This document shows positions 10,721 to 24,100 of a DNA stretch of 64,000 bases, piece by piece (the first letter of the stretch is position 1; each line of letters opens with the position of its first letter). The translations under genes and the position numbers were made by a program. Source of the stretch: Pachyseris speciosa (Eukaryota > Cnidaria > Anthozoa > Scleractinia > Pachyseridae); assembly GCA_016490735.1 (NCBI GenBank), contig JAEMWC010001393.1, forward strand, positions 62,001-126,000. The letters are read 5' to 3'. The notes under the pieces were generated by a model. The model was not told the origin of the DNA and made no database searches. It saw only the letters and a list, made by a program, of their open reading frames with translations.

Positions 10721-12536
10721 GAAGATGATGAAAGGAAATTATTCCCTCAGTGAAGAATCCTGCGCGATCGTTCAATTCTCGATATATTTAAGTCATGACA
10801 CAACTTTCCGGTTGACCTTTAAGCGTTAGGTGAGACAAGCGGTGGTGGGTGGGGAATTTATATCTCGGTTACATCATTCCAAATGGTACCGGTGAGAGAT
10901 TTGGGACACGGGTAGGGAGAGATGTAGTCAATCGAACGTTCGGAAATCGAACTCAAGCGAATATTAAATTTTGTGGACTTCAATTTCCGAACCAATTGAA
11001 CTCAATCGAACACAATCCATTGACTGCCTTCAGTTGCCGAACTCAATCAAACAAAATCCAATTGTGTTGTGTGCGGTGAATATATTCGCTACAAATGTCA
11101 TATGGTGGCATCTCTTCTTGAATCTCACCGCAAATGTCGTCACTTACCAAGTAATCGAAGCAATTGCAGACCAAAGGGACGCAACCAGTTCACGTTGAAG
11201 ATGACCTAATTGTCCGTGCTCATAACAGAATTATTAGCAAACCAGCTCAGAAGAGCAATTCAAATCTTCATAGTATATAGCAGGGCAGTTTCTTCAGTTT
11301 GTTGTGGGTGATCCTTTGTCCCCCTGAAAGTTCATGTTGTCTGTATCTGGGAAGACCACATAACTATTAATTGCAGTCCGTTTTGCTGTAGGCCCACGTC
11401 AGCTGAATGAGATAGCTCTCGCAATGTAAAACACGAATGCAGTTGATATCTCCTAGGGGGAAGGGTATGCATCAACGTTGAACCCTCAGTAGGAAAATCC
11501 TAGGACTTATTTTCAATGATCAAAGTGTTGTGTGTACAAGCACCAAATAAAGCCGAGAACTCAATTTTTTCCTTTTTAGATATACGATACAAATACAGTA
11601 GTATCCAGACGGACAAGGAATTAGAACAAATTGCTTCAGAATAAACAATAAGCGGCACCAATTTTTACTGCCTCACTCATCAGATTCACCGTTAAAAGAA
11701 ATAAAATGAAGTTTTCTCAGGTTTTACATGTGAACGTTCTCCAAATACCGGGAGTTTGCTGGACTAGCTCCCTACCGGCGGAAAAACAAAATCTTTAACA
11801 TGCAGAAGTAACAAAGTCACACCTCCCCCATCAGTGCCATCCCATTACCCCCCTTACCTTTTCGGGAAAACCGGTGATAAATGCGCAATACTGCCCTTCC
11901 TGATCAGAACTGTATGCCAAAGACATCGGTATAGGAGATCGACAGATAAAATGGTAAGTTAATCAAGCTGCTGATGACCGAGGCTTCGCCTAAATACGCA
12001 CTCGATTATGGACTTGCCAGAATTTCTCGATAAATTGAATGTGGTCTTGATTTCACAGAAAGAAAATAAAATCAGCGTCGTAAAATTTAATGTTTTGGAT
12101 TTATGAGACAAGAGAGTTGGGGTGGTGGGGAGTGGGAATGAAACTCTTCAAAACACTGGAGGACAGTTGCAAATCATTTTATGTTTTTTTTTTCCCATTG
12201 AAGATGAAAGTGGCTCGATTACTAGCCGCTGTTCGGGAAAACAAAGACCCGTCGGACTTTAGAGAGTAACTGTTACGGAAATGGAGCTTAAGATGAGGGA
12301 GGCTCGTAAAGAGACTTCAATGATAGTTCCCTCTAGCCTTATGAAGGTTCAAGAGAGTCTGTTAATCAAAATATTTCTCTCAGTCTCCTTTAAAGACATA
12401 AGTAAGAGTCATCTTATTTGCTTAGTTGTATCTCTTTATTTTAACCCTTCACACTTTTACAATGATGTGTTTCACGGTTGCACGTAAATGATACAACTGG
12501 CCCAACACAAATGAAGACGATAAGATATTTCAAAAT
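10721..12536. other. Region between the two genes, upstream of the secreted-protein gene
   Basis: The promoter of the secreted-protein gene should lie just above 10720, but no TATA-type signal stands out. Loosely repeated CGAACTCAATCGAAC-type words occur at 10926-11065 and look like a degenerate interspersed repeat. A plus-strand block at 12202-12262 (MKVARLLAAVREN...) after a pyrimidine tract could be a small exon, but it has no partner. Confidence 0.3.
11858..11909 (-). other. Orphan exon-like block
   Basis: On the minus strand 52 bases lie between TTTGGCATACAG and GTAAGG. They read SDQEGQYCAFITGFPEK in one frame without a stop. The splice context and composition look real, but no neighbouring exon with matching phase was found. 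It may be a relic or part of an unrecognised gene. Confidence 0.3.
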
Positions 12537-13004
12537 GAAAATTAACGATAAAAACGTTACATGACGTTTCGACGACCTCATGTCACCATTGTCGAATGTG
12601 GAGACATAAACGTAATTGACATTATATATATATAAAGAAATAGGTGTGTATGTGAATGACAAGAATGCTAATAATGAAATAATATCACGAGAGTCTAGTG
12701 TTCACACAAAGAGTTTCGCGCGAATAGAGTCACTTTGGGTATTTAGCTTGGGTCTTTTCTTCTTAATCAAGAGCATTTCAAAAATTGAACACTCCAGTTT
12801 GCTCCGGTATTTCTATTCGCGCGAAACTCTTTGTGTGAACACTAGACTCTCGTCATATCATTTCATTATTCGCATTCTTGTCATTCACATACACACCTAT
12901 TTATTTTGTATATATATAATGTCAATTATGTTAATGCATCCATATTCGACAATGATGACACGAGGTCGTCAAAACGTCATGTAACGTTTTAATCGTTAAT
13001 TTTC
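12537..13004. mobile_element. 468-bp fold-back MITE
   Basis: The two halves are near-perfect inverted copies. They share GAAAATTAACGAT ends, a CGTTACATGACGTTTYGACGA block, a TTGTCGAATRTGGA block, a TATATATA run, a CATTCACATACACACC block and GAGTTTCGCGCGAATAGA facing TCTATTCGCGCGAAACTC. The unpaired loop is only about 80 bp (12732-12812). No coding capacity and no certain target duplication. Confidence 0.85.
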
Positions 13005-13686
13005 CTTTTCAAATGTTTTTCTAAACCGTTCTTTATCAGATAAGATATATCACTCTAATAATCATGCTGAAAACATAGAGTCGATCGATTGTCGAAATAT
13101 CGACACAACAAGATTCATTTACTCCACGCAATAGGTCATTATTTCATATCCCTTCACTCTATACTTCGGTGAATTGCTTCTCTTCAAGAGAAAACCCAAA
13201 CTAAAAGACGATTAACGAAATTCGTCATAAAAGAAACAAGAAATATAATGATTACCTTGCATCACATGATCGTAATACAAATCGATTCCAATTAAATTTA
13301 TTCTTTCTTTAAACTAAATTTCATCATACTTATATGATCCACACACTTCTCCAATTTTATAGTCTAGTGCTAAAAGATTAGACTAGGTCATAATACTTTG
13401 TGCACCAAAATGAAAAAGCGCATAAAGTAAGTTGCCCAAAATAAAAAACCATCTGTACCTGATCTTGTTTTCTGTTGTTATAGTATCTGATGCTACCTCC
13501 TTAATTTTCTGGGTCCAGCTCCATTTTCTAAAAAAGAATCCTTGGAGTCCAAATAAACCTTAAAAAGGCTGTGCTGTTGTTTTAATATAATGCAAGCTGA
13601 GGAATACAGTGATGTTTCAACCCAACCACCCCACCCCCCTTTGTTTGTACTATGCGTTTACCAAAGGGTCTTGATGTCAGCAGGCA

Positions 13687-13844
13687 AGTCAAAATTTTAA
13701 AGAAAACGACAACACTCTTAAATTTGCAAAACATGTTTCAACTTCTAACGCTTTGTAAATCTATCAACTGAAGATGACAGAAGTTTCTGTCGAAACATGT
13801 TTTGCAAATTTAAGAGTGTTGTCGTTTTCTTTAAAATTTTGACT
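13687..13844. repeat. Perfect 52-bp inverted repeat with 54-bp loop
   Basis: Arms 13687-13738 and 13793-13844 are exact reverse complements over 52 bp. The loop contains CTGAAGATGACAG...CTGTCGAAAC, a short stem framed by words reminiscent of the hammerhead-ribozyme core that some retroelements carry. Confidence 0.9.
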
Positions 13845-14756
13845 ATGCGTTTACCTTTGAATTCAACTTTCCACAGTGTTTACTTAAGCTATAATTGGTC
13901 TAACAGAACTGTCTTTTTTTTTCTAGAAGGTTGCAGTGGAGCTTGCCCAAACTCTTCAGTCGTCGATGAACTGAGTTGATCAAATTTGGACCAAGAAAAT
14001 GCTTAGTGAATTTTTGATCAGTTTCTAGCGATTACAAGTGCAAAACTTGCAATATCTACTCTTATATCGATGCTGTCTCTAAAGGTACCATTAAAAGAGG
14101 CATAAAACTAATTTCTCTTACACGAGATCTTTGAAACTACCGAGTCAGACGAATGTTATTGATTCACGCGGTCGAATTTAGCTGCTGAATGTTTTCACAT
14201 TCAATTACATTGAAAACGATAATGGAAAAAAATTCGAAGCAACTCTGGCGTCACTTCATTGTTATTATCGTTAAGCACTTTCTTGTTTCCTTTAGATAAT
14301 GTTTTGATTCTTTTAACCTCATCTCCAAAGTCGACAAACCTCTGAAAGTAAATTTTTTGATTGCATTTAAGTAGTTACGAAGTCAATTACTAATTTCTTC
14401 GTAACTAGCTAACGTAGAAATTCCGAAACTCGCACAACAAATTATCGTAATACCAAATGATACAGAATCATGCAATTTTACTTATTCATGAAGTAGTTTT
14501 TATTAAGCGAGTAGTTTGTCAGTGTTATTGTAGTATTCGAGTGATTGATTGTGAGTTATTGCTACAGGCTTTTGTGCGTCAACTTATTGCGCTTCAAAAT
14601 AACAAATTGCTATTGAATTTTAATAACCAGTTTTGCGTAGAGATTAGATTATTGAAAAGTAGTGGAACGGTACCGCTTAGCAATGTCTGAATTAATTACT
14701 TATCACTTTGAAAGGCTGTAAGCTGAGACACACACTCCATACCAGTGTTTATTTTC

Positions 14757-15100
14757 TTAGGTTGTTTCATAAAATGTCTCCACTTCGTCCGGTTGAAAGT
14801 AGTAGGTTCCTGCCAGGAATGTTCGGGTGAAGGTGCTGTCATAGCTGTACCCGCTTGGTGCACTGTAGGACCAGCCGAGGCTTGTGTATGAATTTGTGTT
14901 TGATGATGCGTAGGCGTATATCCAAATGTCGTTTCCCCCTCCGAATATAGGTCCATAAGATGAGCAGCTGTATATGGCATAACTGTAAGAACTGGAACCC
15001 CGTGCTCCTGGCGGAGACAGTTTAACCGGCGCCCATCCTGGCTTGTTGACGAGTGAAAACAGAAACGGTTTGGAATCGTAGTAATAGTTACAACTGGAAA
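14757..15100 (-). CDS. Last exon: C-terminal half of TLDc domain
   Basis: This exon encodes 113 codons plus stop. It begins after TCCTTTTAAG, and the phase-1 join to the previous exon gives ...STSWG-VSSCNYYYDSK. It contains the hallmark stretches FLFSLVNKPGW, YGPIFGGGNDIWI, FLAGTYYFQPDEVE and FYETT, which match the TLDc C-terminal core and its usual domain end. An AATAAA word falls only 4 bases after the stop. Confidence 0.92.
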
Positions 15101-18100
15101 CTTAAAAGGAAAAGAAACAGAGAGTAAACATGTAACGTATTTCCGATGTTTGCTGCAAACAGAAATTCAGCTGACCCGCTTCACTTAACACGCGGTTATG
15201 TAGGTGAAGGATGCGAGGTTAAACTTATCAAAAACTAAACATCAAACTTAAATTAATTAATTTGTTAATTAATTAATTAATTAATTGAAACGAATTCCTC
15301 TCTAAACCGATTTAACAATTTAAAAAAATCTTTCGCACTGCTTTGTTCTGTTAAAACGCACGCCTTGACAGAACAAAGCACGGTTAAAGACTTTTTATTT
15401 GATTTGTAATATAGTTTTATTCCACATTTGTCAGATACAATTTCGTTTCAATTGGTGAGAAACCTGAAAGAAAGCCATGAGCAACGGCATGACTGATCTT
15501 TTTTGTTTTGTTTATATAAACATATTTGCCATTGATTACCCAAAAGCACCATAGGCTTATCATGGGGGATCACAATAATACAAATTTAAATTAAAAAAAA
15601 AAAAAATAAAAAAATAAAACAGGCTCACACACAAAAAAAGCACGCACACACACACACACATAACAACAACAAAAGTTAAAACAGAGATATTAACATAGCT
15701 AAGGATGCATTAATTTAACAATTAAACAGTAGTCATCGAAAAACAATTACTATGAAATACAAAACTTTGGACTGCTGGAAAAAACGTAAAATTAATATCG
15801 TAATTTACAGACTTAATGCCGTACAATAAAAAGAGTAAGTTTCCTAGCATAGCTGCTCGATGACCATGCTTCACCGAGAATATTAGCAGCAGATGTAAGG
15901 AGGACATTACGTTGAGCTGCATACCTTGGGCAGAACAGAAAGAAGTGTCTCACCGATTCAGAGTCAAGATCGCACTCGCAAATAGGCGACGCAGAACGGT
16001 TAATTTTGAACAAACATTCTCTTAGTCAATAAATTCAAGTCTAAGGCGGTGTGATCAACAGATGCATGTCTTGAAAAGAGAAATCAAATAACTTATTATA
16101 ACTATGAGGAAAGAGAGTTGACCCTAATTTAGCTTTAAAAGTGGGAAGAAATACAGAGTTTCCAACATCTAGGTCTAGAATTCCAGCCAATGATAGCGGA
16201 TGGAAAAATAAGACTTTTAAAATCGAGAAGTTCGACAAGGAAATTGTGTCAAGTTTTCCCTTGATCTCAGACGAAAACGTGTACGCTCACTAGATAGTTT
16301 TGAAAGTAGCTCAGTTAAATAATGAGGAGCACGATTTTTGGCAATTTTGTAAAATTGGCGTAGTTGATGTAATTTCCTTCTGCTATTAAGAGTCTCCCAA
16401 GCAAGTTCCTAGTATAGCCTTGCAGAGCTTGTTCCTTTAATGGCTCTGGGTTCTTATCTCTCTTGCAGCTTCATATTGAACACTATCATAACAGTAATGT
16501 TCCAAATAACAACCCCATATTCCATAAGTGGTCTGATTAGACTTTTATACAAGGATGTTAAGGTGGAACGTTCAACTTTGTATTTGAAAAATTTTAGCGT
16601 GTATCATTTAATCGCTTAGAAGCTTACTCATACATCTGAACTTATGATTTCTTCACGAAATATAATATATTGCTCTGCAAGGCTAAGTTCAAGCAAGTTT
16701 GAGACTCAACTTCTTTGACGACATCGGAGTTGTGAAATAGAGGAGGGTAAACTTGTTTATTACGCTTCAGAGAAAATACAACCATTACGAGATTTAACAG
16801 GATTCATGGTTACCAGCCATTTATCAGCCCACACAGAGATCTTGTTTAGATTAGAATTGAGACGAGCAGCTGATACGACTGGGAAATCAACAATTTAAAG
16901 TAGTGTAGTATCATCGGCAAGGATCAAAGGAAGGTAAGCGAGATGATCAGACCAGTGATATCCTTGATATAATAAGAAATAAAAGCGGACCTACAACAGA
17001 CCCTTCGGGAACTCCAGCGTTGACTGTTCGCCAGTCAGTCACGCTGTTTCCGGTTACGCAAGCAACTCTCGAACCATTGAAATAAGGGCGATTGTAAACC
17101 TAGAGCCTCCAACTTACGCAACAAACCAACAACCACACTTTGTCAAAAAAAAAAAATGCCTTGCTTATATCTAGAGAGACAGCTCGTACCTATTTACCAA
17201 CCTCTAAGGCTTCATAAATCTTGTGAACAAGGAATTTCAATTGTTTAATTGTTGACTCACCAGGCCTGAAACTAGACTGGAGTGTATAAAGAAAACCAAT
17301 TTCCATCAAAAAAGTATACAAATAAAGAAAACAACTCTTTCACAGATCTTGGAAAAACTTCCCGCAGAGAAACAGGACGGTAATTCACTCTTTTGTTGAC
17401 GGTTGTCATTTTTAAATAGGTAAATAATATTTGCAAACTTCCACTAACTAGGATACTGATCAAGTGAAAGAGACAAGTTGATAAAACGAGTAAAATAGAC
17501 ATGAAACTCTCACCACATAACTTAATAATCCTATTGCCAACCCCATCATAGCCACATGCCTTAGAGATATCAACGCCCTTCATCAGTTCAAGCACTTGCT
17601 CTTCTGTAACAATAATACTGGATAAAAATTGTTGTGTATGATAGGGAAGGATAACAGGAGGAATGGCATTGGCACCTGCAAATTCACGTCTGTGACACAA
17701 AGTAGTCATTAAAAATGCACGTTTTTTCCTTGGAATCAAAGATGGGAATTTCATTTTCAACAATGGTTGGAAGAGATGAGGAATTTTCTGGACCACATAC
17801 CCATTAACGATTTACCATCACTTCTTATAGTTAATACCAGGATTGCTCAGATCCTTATTGGCTTTTTCATAAAATGAGATTTTTAGGAAAAAAAAAACAA
17901 AAAAAACACGTATGAGCGAGGTGGTAAGGTAACGTTGATCTCGATAGCGTTCCAACGTGACTGGAAATGGGCATTTGTTATGAATTCGGAGCAGGTGTTT
18001 CCGCCTCCTAATTGAAAGGTGCACTTTGCTCTCCATCCAAGGTTTATCTTTTGGACGTATTTTAACCGTTTTCAGTGAAATACAGTTCTCAGTAATTAAC

Positions 18101-21100
18101 CGGAATGAATCATACCAACTTGAATAGATTTCTTCAATGTCACTAGTGTTTTCGTACAGAGAAATCCAGTCCAGCTACGATGATTCATAATTTATGTCTG
18201 TAATGTTGACGTTATTAACATCCCACAGATGCCTTTTGTACGATCGACTTTTGTATGTGAAAAGATTCATACTTGCCACAGTAACAGAATGGTTGCAACT
18301 GGAGGGGGACTTAAAGTCCCCGGGGTACTAAGACGCCCCGGACAGTTTGTGATATAACCAAATCTAATATTGTCGAGCTGTGATGAGTGACACGGGTTGG
18401 CTCTGCTATTAGCTGGCCAAATTATTAAATCTTCTAATTCCACCTGACTGATTGAACCGATGATTGCGTCAAAACTAGTAAAACTGAGTCTTCTTGTTAA
18501 AATTCTTTTTGGTGGGTGGCTGAAGCGTTCAATGAAAACGAGGAATACTTAGAGTTTGTGTCGTCAGATCTGTGGCATGACTGTATTATGTGTTATTTCC
18601 GTGATAGTCTCTCAAAGCACGCTCAATCTCTATGAAAATATGTAAGAGCTACATTATAAATGAAAATAAATAAGCAAACGAAGTAAGAAATGAATGAATG
18701 AATAAATGAATGAGTGAGTGAGTGAGTGGGTGAGTGACAGATTGATTGAATGAATGAATGAGTGACTGATTGATTGATTGACTGACTGACTGACTGACTG
18801 ACTGAATGAATGAATGAATGAATGAATGAACCTCTTGCTGATCTTGGACGCGGATTTTACTGTTTATCATTTACAGAACAAAGAAGCCCATCACGCTGAA
18901 TACCTAGTCTTGTTCATTTTAACACCTTGCTAATAGTATTTGAAACCTACTTTTGTGTGGTTGCAGTTAGCTGTACTTCGTTATTATTGATTGTGTGCTG
19001 AATCATATGTATCAGTTGTTGTTATGATCTGCTAAAAAAAATTGAAACAGAACAGAAGCTATATAAATAAAAAGGAGCTCTGTCAAGAGCTTTTAATGTT
19101 ACTTTAAAAAGCTGAAAATGGTATTGGAAAATCCACAAATAATGGTTCAGTTTTGTTTCACTTGTTTCACCAATTTAGCTGAGCTATGAATAAACCTCTT
19201 TAGCTTAGAATGTCAAGTATTGAAATAAATTGCAACTTGAAAACATTGGGCCAACTTTTTCAAGTTCTCCTCCTGTGTTGAGAAAAAAACAAAAAAAAAG
19301 CCTAACACAGATGATGGTTTGGTTTCCCTTTGATGTAATGGCAAAATTCTTTCTTTTAGTGTTCTAGGGACATTCAAGTTGGGTCACAAGCAATGGTGCT
19401 TGAGACTACTTGGTTTATATTTGACCTCTAAAACATAAAAATCACCATGACATACCGTAGCCCCTTTAAATAGAGTTTTAAAAACGTAGGAAAATGCTAC
19501 AGATAATGATAATGATAATGATAATGATGAGGAATGTGTATAGCGCTATAACTATAAACACTATTCAGAAGCGCTTTACATTAAGTTACAAAAAAAAAAA
19601 AATAAAAAAAGTTCTATACTAATTTAAAAAGAAAATAATTAAAAGCGCTACACATTTAGAACTATTCCAACAAACTAAAAGGTTTACTAAATAGAAATTT
19701 TTTAAGCTGCTTTTTAAAAATGGCGAGGCTGCTACTTGTTCTTATAGTTAATGGTAGTGAGTTCCATAACACAGGTGCAGCATAAGAAAAGGCCCGATCC
19801 CCAAGTGAAGAGCAGTTGACTTTTGGGACCATGAACAGAAGAGATTGTGCAGAAGAGCGAAAAACATAATTAGAAGCTGGTTTCAGGGACAAACGATCTT
19901 TATTGTAGGGTGTACATTGGTTGCGTAATAACTTGTAAACAAGGAGGAGCAATTTGAGCTGAACTCTGAACATTACTGGAAGCAAATGTAGGTCGATAAG
20001 TGCGGATGTGATATGATCAAATTTCGCAATATGAAAAATCACTCTAGCCGCGACATTCTGAAATTTCTGTAAGCGATCAAGTTGATATTTAGGTAGCCTC
20101 CCATGCAGTCGTTTTTAGGGGACTTGTATTTCCCCCAAAACGACTGCGTGTGAGGCTGATATTTAGGTAGACTAAAACAAAGTGCGTTACAGTAATCAAG
20201 ATGCGAAGATATAAAGGCGTGGACCAGTGTCTTTGTCGATTGAAAGGTGAGGAATTTTCTGATCTGTCTTATGTTGAAATACAGAACGGTGAATGTTTCT
20301 TTCAAATGTTTATTTGTTCCTCTCAAAACTGTTCAACTAGTCGCTGAAGTCGTATCGTCTTCGTATGTCTTGCTGCTGTCATCATGCTTCTTCCTCTTTC
20401 GCTTGCGATTTTATGGTGTCTTTTGTCTTGCTTTTACCTGGAGCAAAATGGCTGCACCTAACGTGTGATCAAACTGGCCTAGGCCAGCTTTTCCCGTAAT
20501 ATTTTTAAAGAAGAGTTTATAATTTTTCTTAGGCATTACATCCTCTCCGTAGTTTTCATTAGGGACTGCATTCAAAGTCCTTGTCCTGGTTTATCAATTG
20601 CTTGTTAAAATCAATTTTAGGCTTTCAAATTGAAGAAAACTAAAATCGTTCCACTCGCACAATCTTGAGCTTTTACGTATCATGCATGAATGAAGCGTGA
20701 GGCAAATCTCGGCAAGTTTGGTGAACTGTACGTGTTATATAGAAGAAAACATTTATCTACATATCATCCGATAACGAAAGTTGATCTTTTGTATCTAAAT
20801 GAAGCCATACAAGCGCTAAACAGAAGGAAAAGAAGAGAAGAGAAAGCGCGAAGCGCAATGCCTGTAAAAAACAAACAAACAAACAACAACAACACCAAAC
20901 AAACAAAAAAGCCTTTTTAATATTTACTATTTTTCAATGTATAGCCTCGTACAAGAACCTCAAGAAATTACTTATGCAACTGTGAAACCAGACAGCCTGT
21001 TTTTCATCAGACACATACCAATAAGGAACACAAATACGATCAAATTCAACATTTTTACCGAGGCAAGTGTCTCGGTTCACCTCATACTAACTACGGCCTT

Positions 21101-24100
21101 GAAATGAGATAAATTTATTGTTTTTACAAACATTTTCACGAGGATGCTTTTATTCCGCTAAAGAGAGAAGAAAAGGTGCATAAAAGCATAATAAGAAAAT
21201 TGTAGTAACAGAATTCCTGCTTAATTTCATTTGAGATATCGAGGAAAGATTTCATGAGCCAAAACGGCAATAAACTAAGACCTTATAAGTAAGTATCTAT
21301 AAAAAAAGCAAGATATCAGTTAGTCAGTCAGTCAGTCTGTCAACCGTCTGTTCAGGCAGCCAGCCAGCCTGTTAAACTTGTTGTAGTGTATTGGACGGCG
21401 ATATAACCGCGTCAACAACACTGTTAATAAGGTGCTGTTCAAAACTCGGGGTTTGTTTTTGCGTCTATTCCCTCCATTCGAAGGAGTTAATCTTAATCCA
21501 GATTTTTCAGATATTAACGAATTTGGCGAAAATGATCCCCAAACGCCTTACCGCATCAAAGGCGTTTGAAAGATAATTCAGTAAATATTTTTTTGTCCGT
21601 GGTGTCCGTGGTGTCCGAGCGCGTGACACGCATGAGAAAAAAATTATTGGCCTATCTTGCAATGGATCTGCTCAAGAAGAAAGGGAAAAATCGAAAAAGT
21701 TAACCTATTATCTGCTGAGTGATACAGTCCGTGGCAAGTTTGTTTGGATGTCCGTGATAATCCAAGGGCTATTAATTTAGTTGAGCAAACAACGTCAGTT
21801 TTTCGTTTTCAACGCCTACGCTGTACTACCAAAATAAATTTTTTTAAAGTTAGAGTTACTTTCAGAATGTGTATTTATTTTATTATACATACATACATAC
21901 AAACATTAATTTATTTACCCTCGGATTTTAGAGTAGCTTGTGCAGCTAATATCTCCGAGCATTTAATCATCAGATACGAGATAGACCACCACACCGGGAA
22001 CTACGTCCCCTACTCTTTTCGAACAATGTGTGGGTTCTTTTACGTCCCACAGAATCAATTTTTATGAAGAGTTGTGAGACGGGGCCTACGGTTTATCGTC
22101 CTTATCCGAGAAGACTAGAAAGTCTAACCATTTGCAGATGTTGTTACAAAGGCAGTACTTTCTCCTCAATTATTTAAAGACCCTGAGTGTTGGTCCGGCC
22201 GGGGTTTGAGACGGCGACCTCCCGCACGCTAGTCCGGTGCTCTACCACTGAGCTAATCGGTCGGCGGTATAAACGTTCCAGTACCATTGTCGTTGTCATT
22301 GTCATAAGCAAGCAAGCAAGCGAAGCAAGAAAGGAGTTAGCAATTAAGCTAGGTAGTTAGGAAGATAGGTTTCGATAAGTAAGGAAAGAAAGAAGGTGCA
22401 CAGCAACAAATGACACATTCTCATACAACATTCTGGCCATGTACTTTTTTTTTTTTACGGTTCAGATTTCGATTAAATTGATCAATATCTATATAACGAC
22501 TAAGACTGAGATATTTCATTTGCGGACTGAGTGGCACCATTCAGTGAAATGCGAGAACATTTGCGTCATCATAGTGATCAATGAAGCAACAATAAAAGTA
22601 TAACGCAATGTACAGAGGTCAAATTGGTCGATTGCTGTACGTGTCAAAGAGAAAATCCACAAATAATTTCACAAAATACCACCCTTACTTTCCCTTTAAG
22701 CCGAAAAAAGAATAGATTAATGACGTAACAACACTATTTAGAAAGAAATACTGAGGTGCACTCTATGCGTTAGTCTATGTGGTGAATTGGTAGACAGCTG
22801 GCAGTCCCTTCTCAAATAGTGGGAGCGCAATCTATCCAAAGTGCGGTGAGCAACAGTACGGGGAGATTGGAACGAGGAGAAAAAAAAAACGAAAAGAGAT
22901 TGTGGACAGGACTCTCTTCCAGTCTCCAATCAGCGCATTCACTTCAGGTTTCACCAGTGAGCTCCCCACTATCCAGAAAGTGACTGCTAGCGGTCTAGTG
23001 AATTGGTTTCCGTATCAAGAGTAGCCATCATTGGCGCGAGCTCCCCCACTATATATCCAGCAACGGACTGCTAGCGTCTAGTGAATTGGTTTCCGTATCA
23101 TGAGTAGCCATCTTTGGCGCGAGCTCCTCACTATCCAGAAAGGAACTGCTAGCTGTCTAGTGAATTGGTTACTGTATCAAGAGTAGCCATTATTGGCGCG
23201 AGCTCCTCACTATCCAGCAAAAGACTGCTAGCAATATAGTGAATTGGTTACTGAATCAAGAGTAGCCATTATTGGCGTGAGCTCCGCGCTATATATCCAG
23301 CAAGGGACTCAGTGCTAGCAGTCTAGTTAATTGCTTTCTGTATCAAGAGCAGCCATTATTGGCGTGAGCTCCCCCACTATATATCCAGCAAGGGACTCCT
23401 AGCAGTCTAGTGAATTGGTGACTGTATCAAGAGTAGCCATTATGTGAGTTAGCTCCGCACTATCCAGAAAGGGACTACTAGCAGTCTAGTGAATTGGTTG
23501 CTGTATCAAGAGTAGCCATAATTGGCGCGAGCTCCTCACTATCCAGCAAGGGAGTGCTAGCAGTCTACTGAATTGGTGACTGTATCAAGAGTAGCCATTA
23601 TTAGAGTGAGCTCCGCACTATCCAGAAAGGGACTGCTAGCAGTCTAGTGAATTGGTTGCTGTATCAAGAGTAGCCATTATTGGCGCGAGCTCCTCACTAT
23701 CCAACAAGTGACTGCTAGCTGTCTAGTGAATTGGTTACTGTATTGGCGTGAGCTCCGCACTATCCAGAAAGGGACTGATAGCAGTCCCGGAAGTACTAAA
23801 ACTTCCCGGACAGTTTGTGATAACCAAATCTAATATTGTGAATGATGTCTATGAAAGAACTTTTTTTCAGGCTTCTTTTAGCAGTTGCAGAAATTACGTT
23901 AAAACTGCGAGGATCATTTGATTAGAAATCTAATATGGTTGAGTTGTGATAAGTGACACGGGTTGCCTCTGCTATCAGCTGCGCAAATTTATTACTTTCT
24001 AATTCCGCATGATTGACTGAACATGATTCCGTCAAAACTAGTAAAACTGAGTTTTCTTGTTAAAATTCGTTTTGGCGGGTGGCTGAAATCGTTCAATGAA

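Larger units (their letters stand above)
18335..20470. repeat. Intronic duplicon, copy A (contains a LINE insertion)
   Basis: Segments of this stretch recur at 23800-24230 (matching 18335-18665), at 33850-34025 plus 38455-39600 (matching 18880-19500 and 20280-20460), and at 47250-47580 (matching 19230-19280 joined to 20065-20310). Shared landmarks include GTGATATAACCAAATC, GGTTGCAGTTAGCTGTACTTCG, the GACCTCTAAAACATAAAAAT block and TTGTCTTGCTTTTACCTGG. Independent insertions and deletions distinguish the copies. Confidence 0.7.

Noticed and set aside
12202..12262. Plus-strand terminal exon MKVARLLAAVREN...
   Set aside because: Acceptor-like pyrimidine tract is present, but no upstream exon with matching phase was found.
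18649..18870. 73-codon frame rich in Ser, His, Ile and Gln
   Set aside because: Artefact of the tetranucleotide microsatellite.
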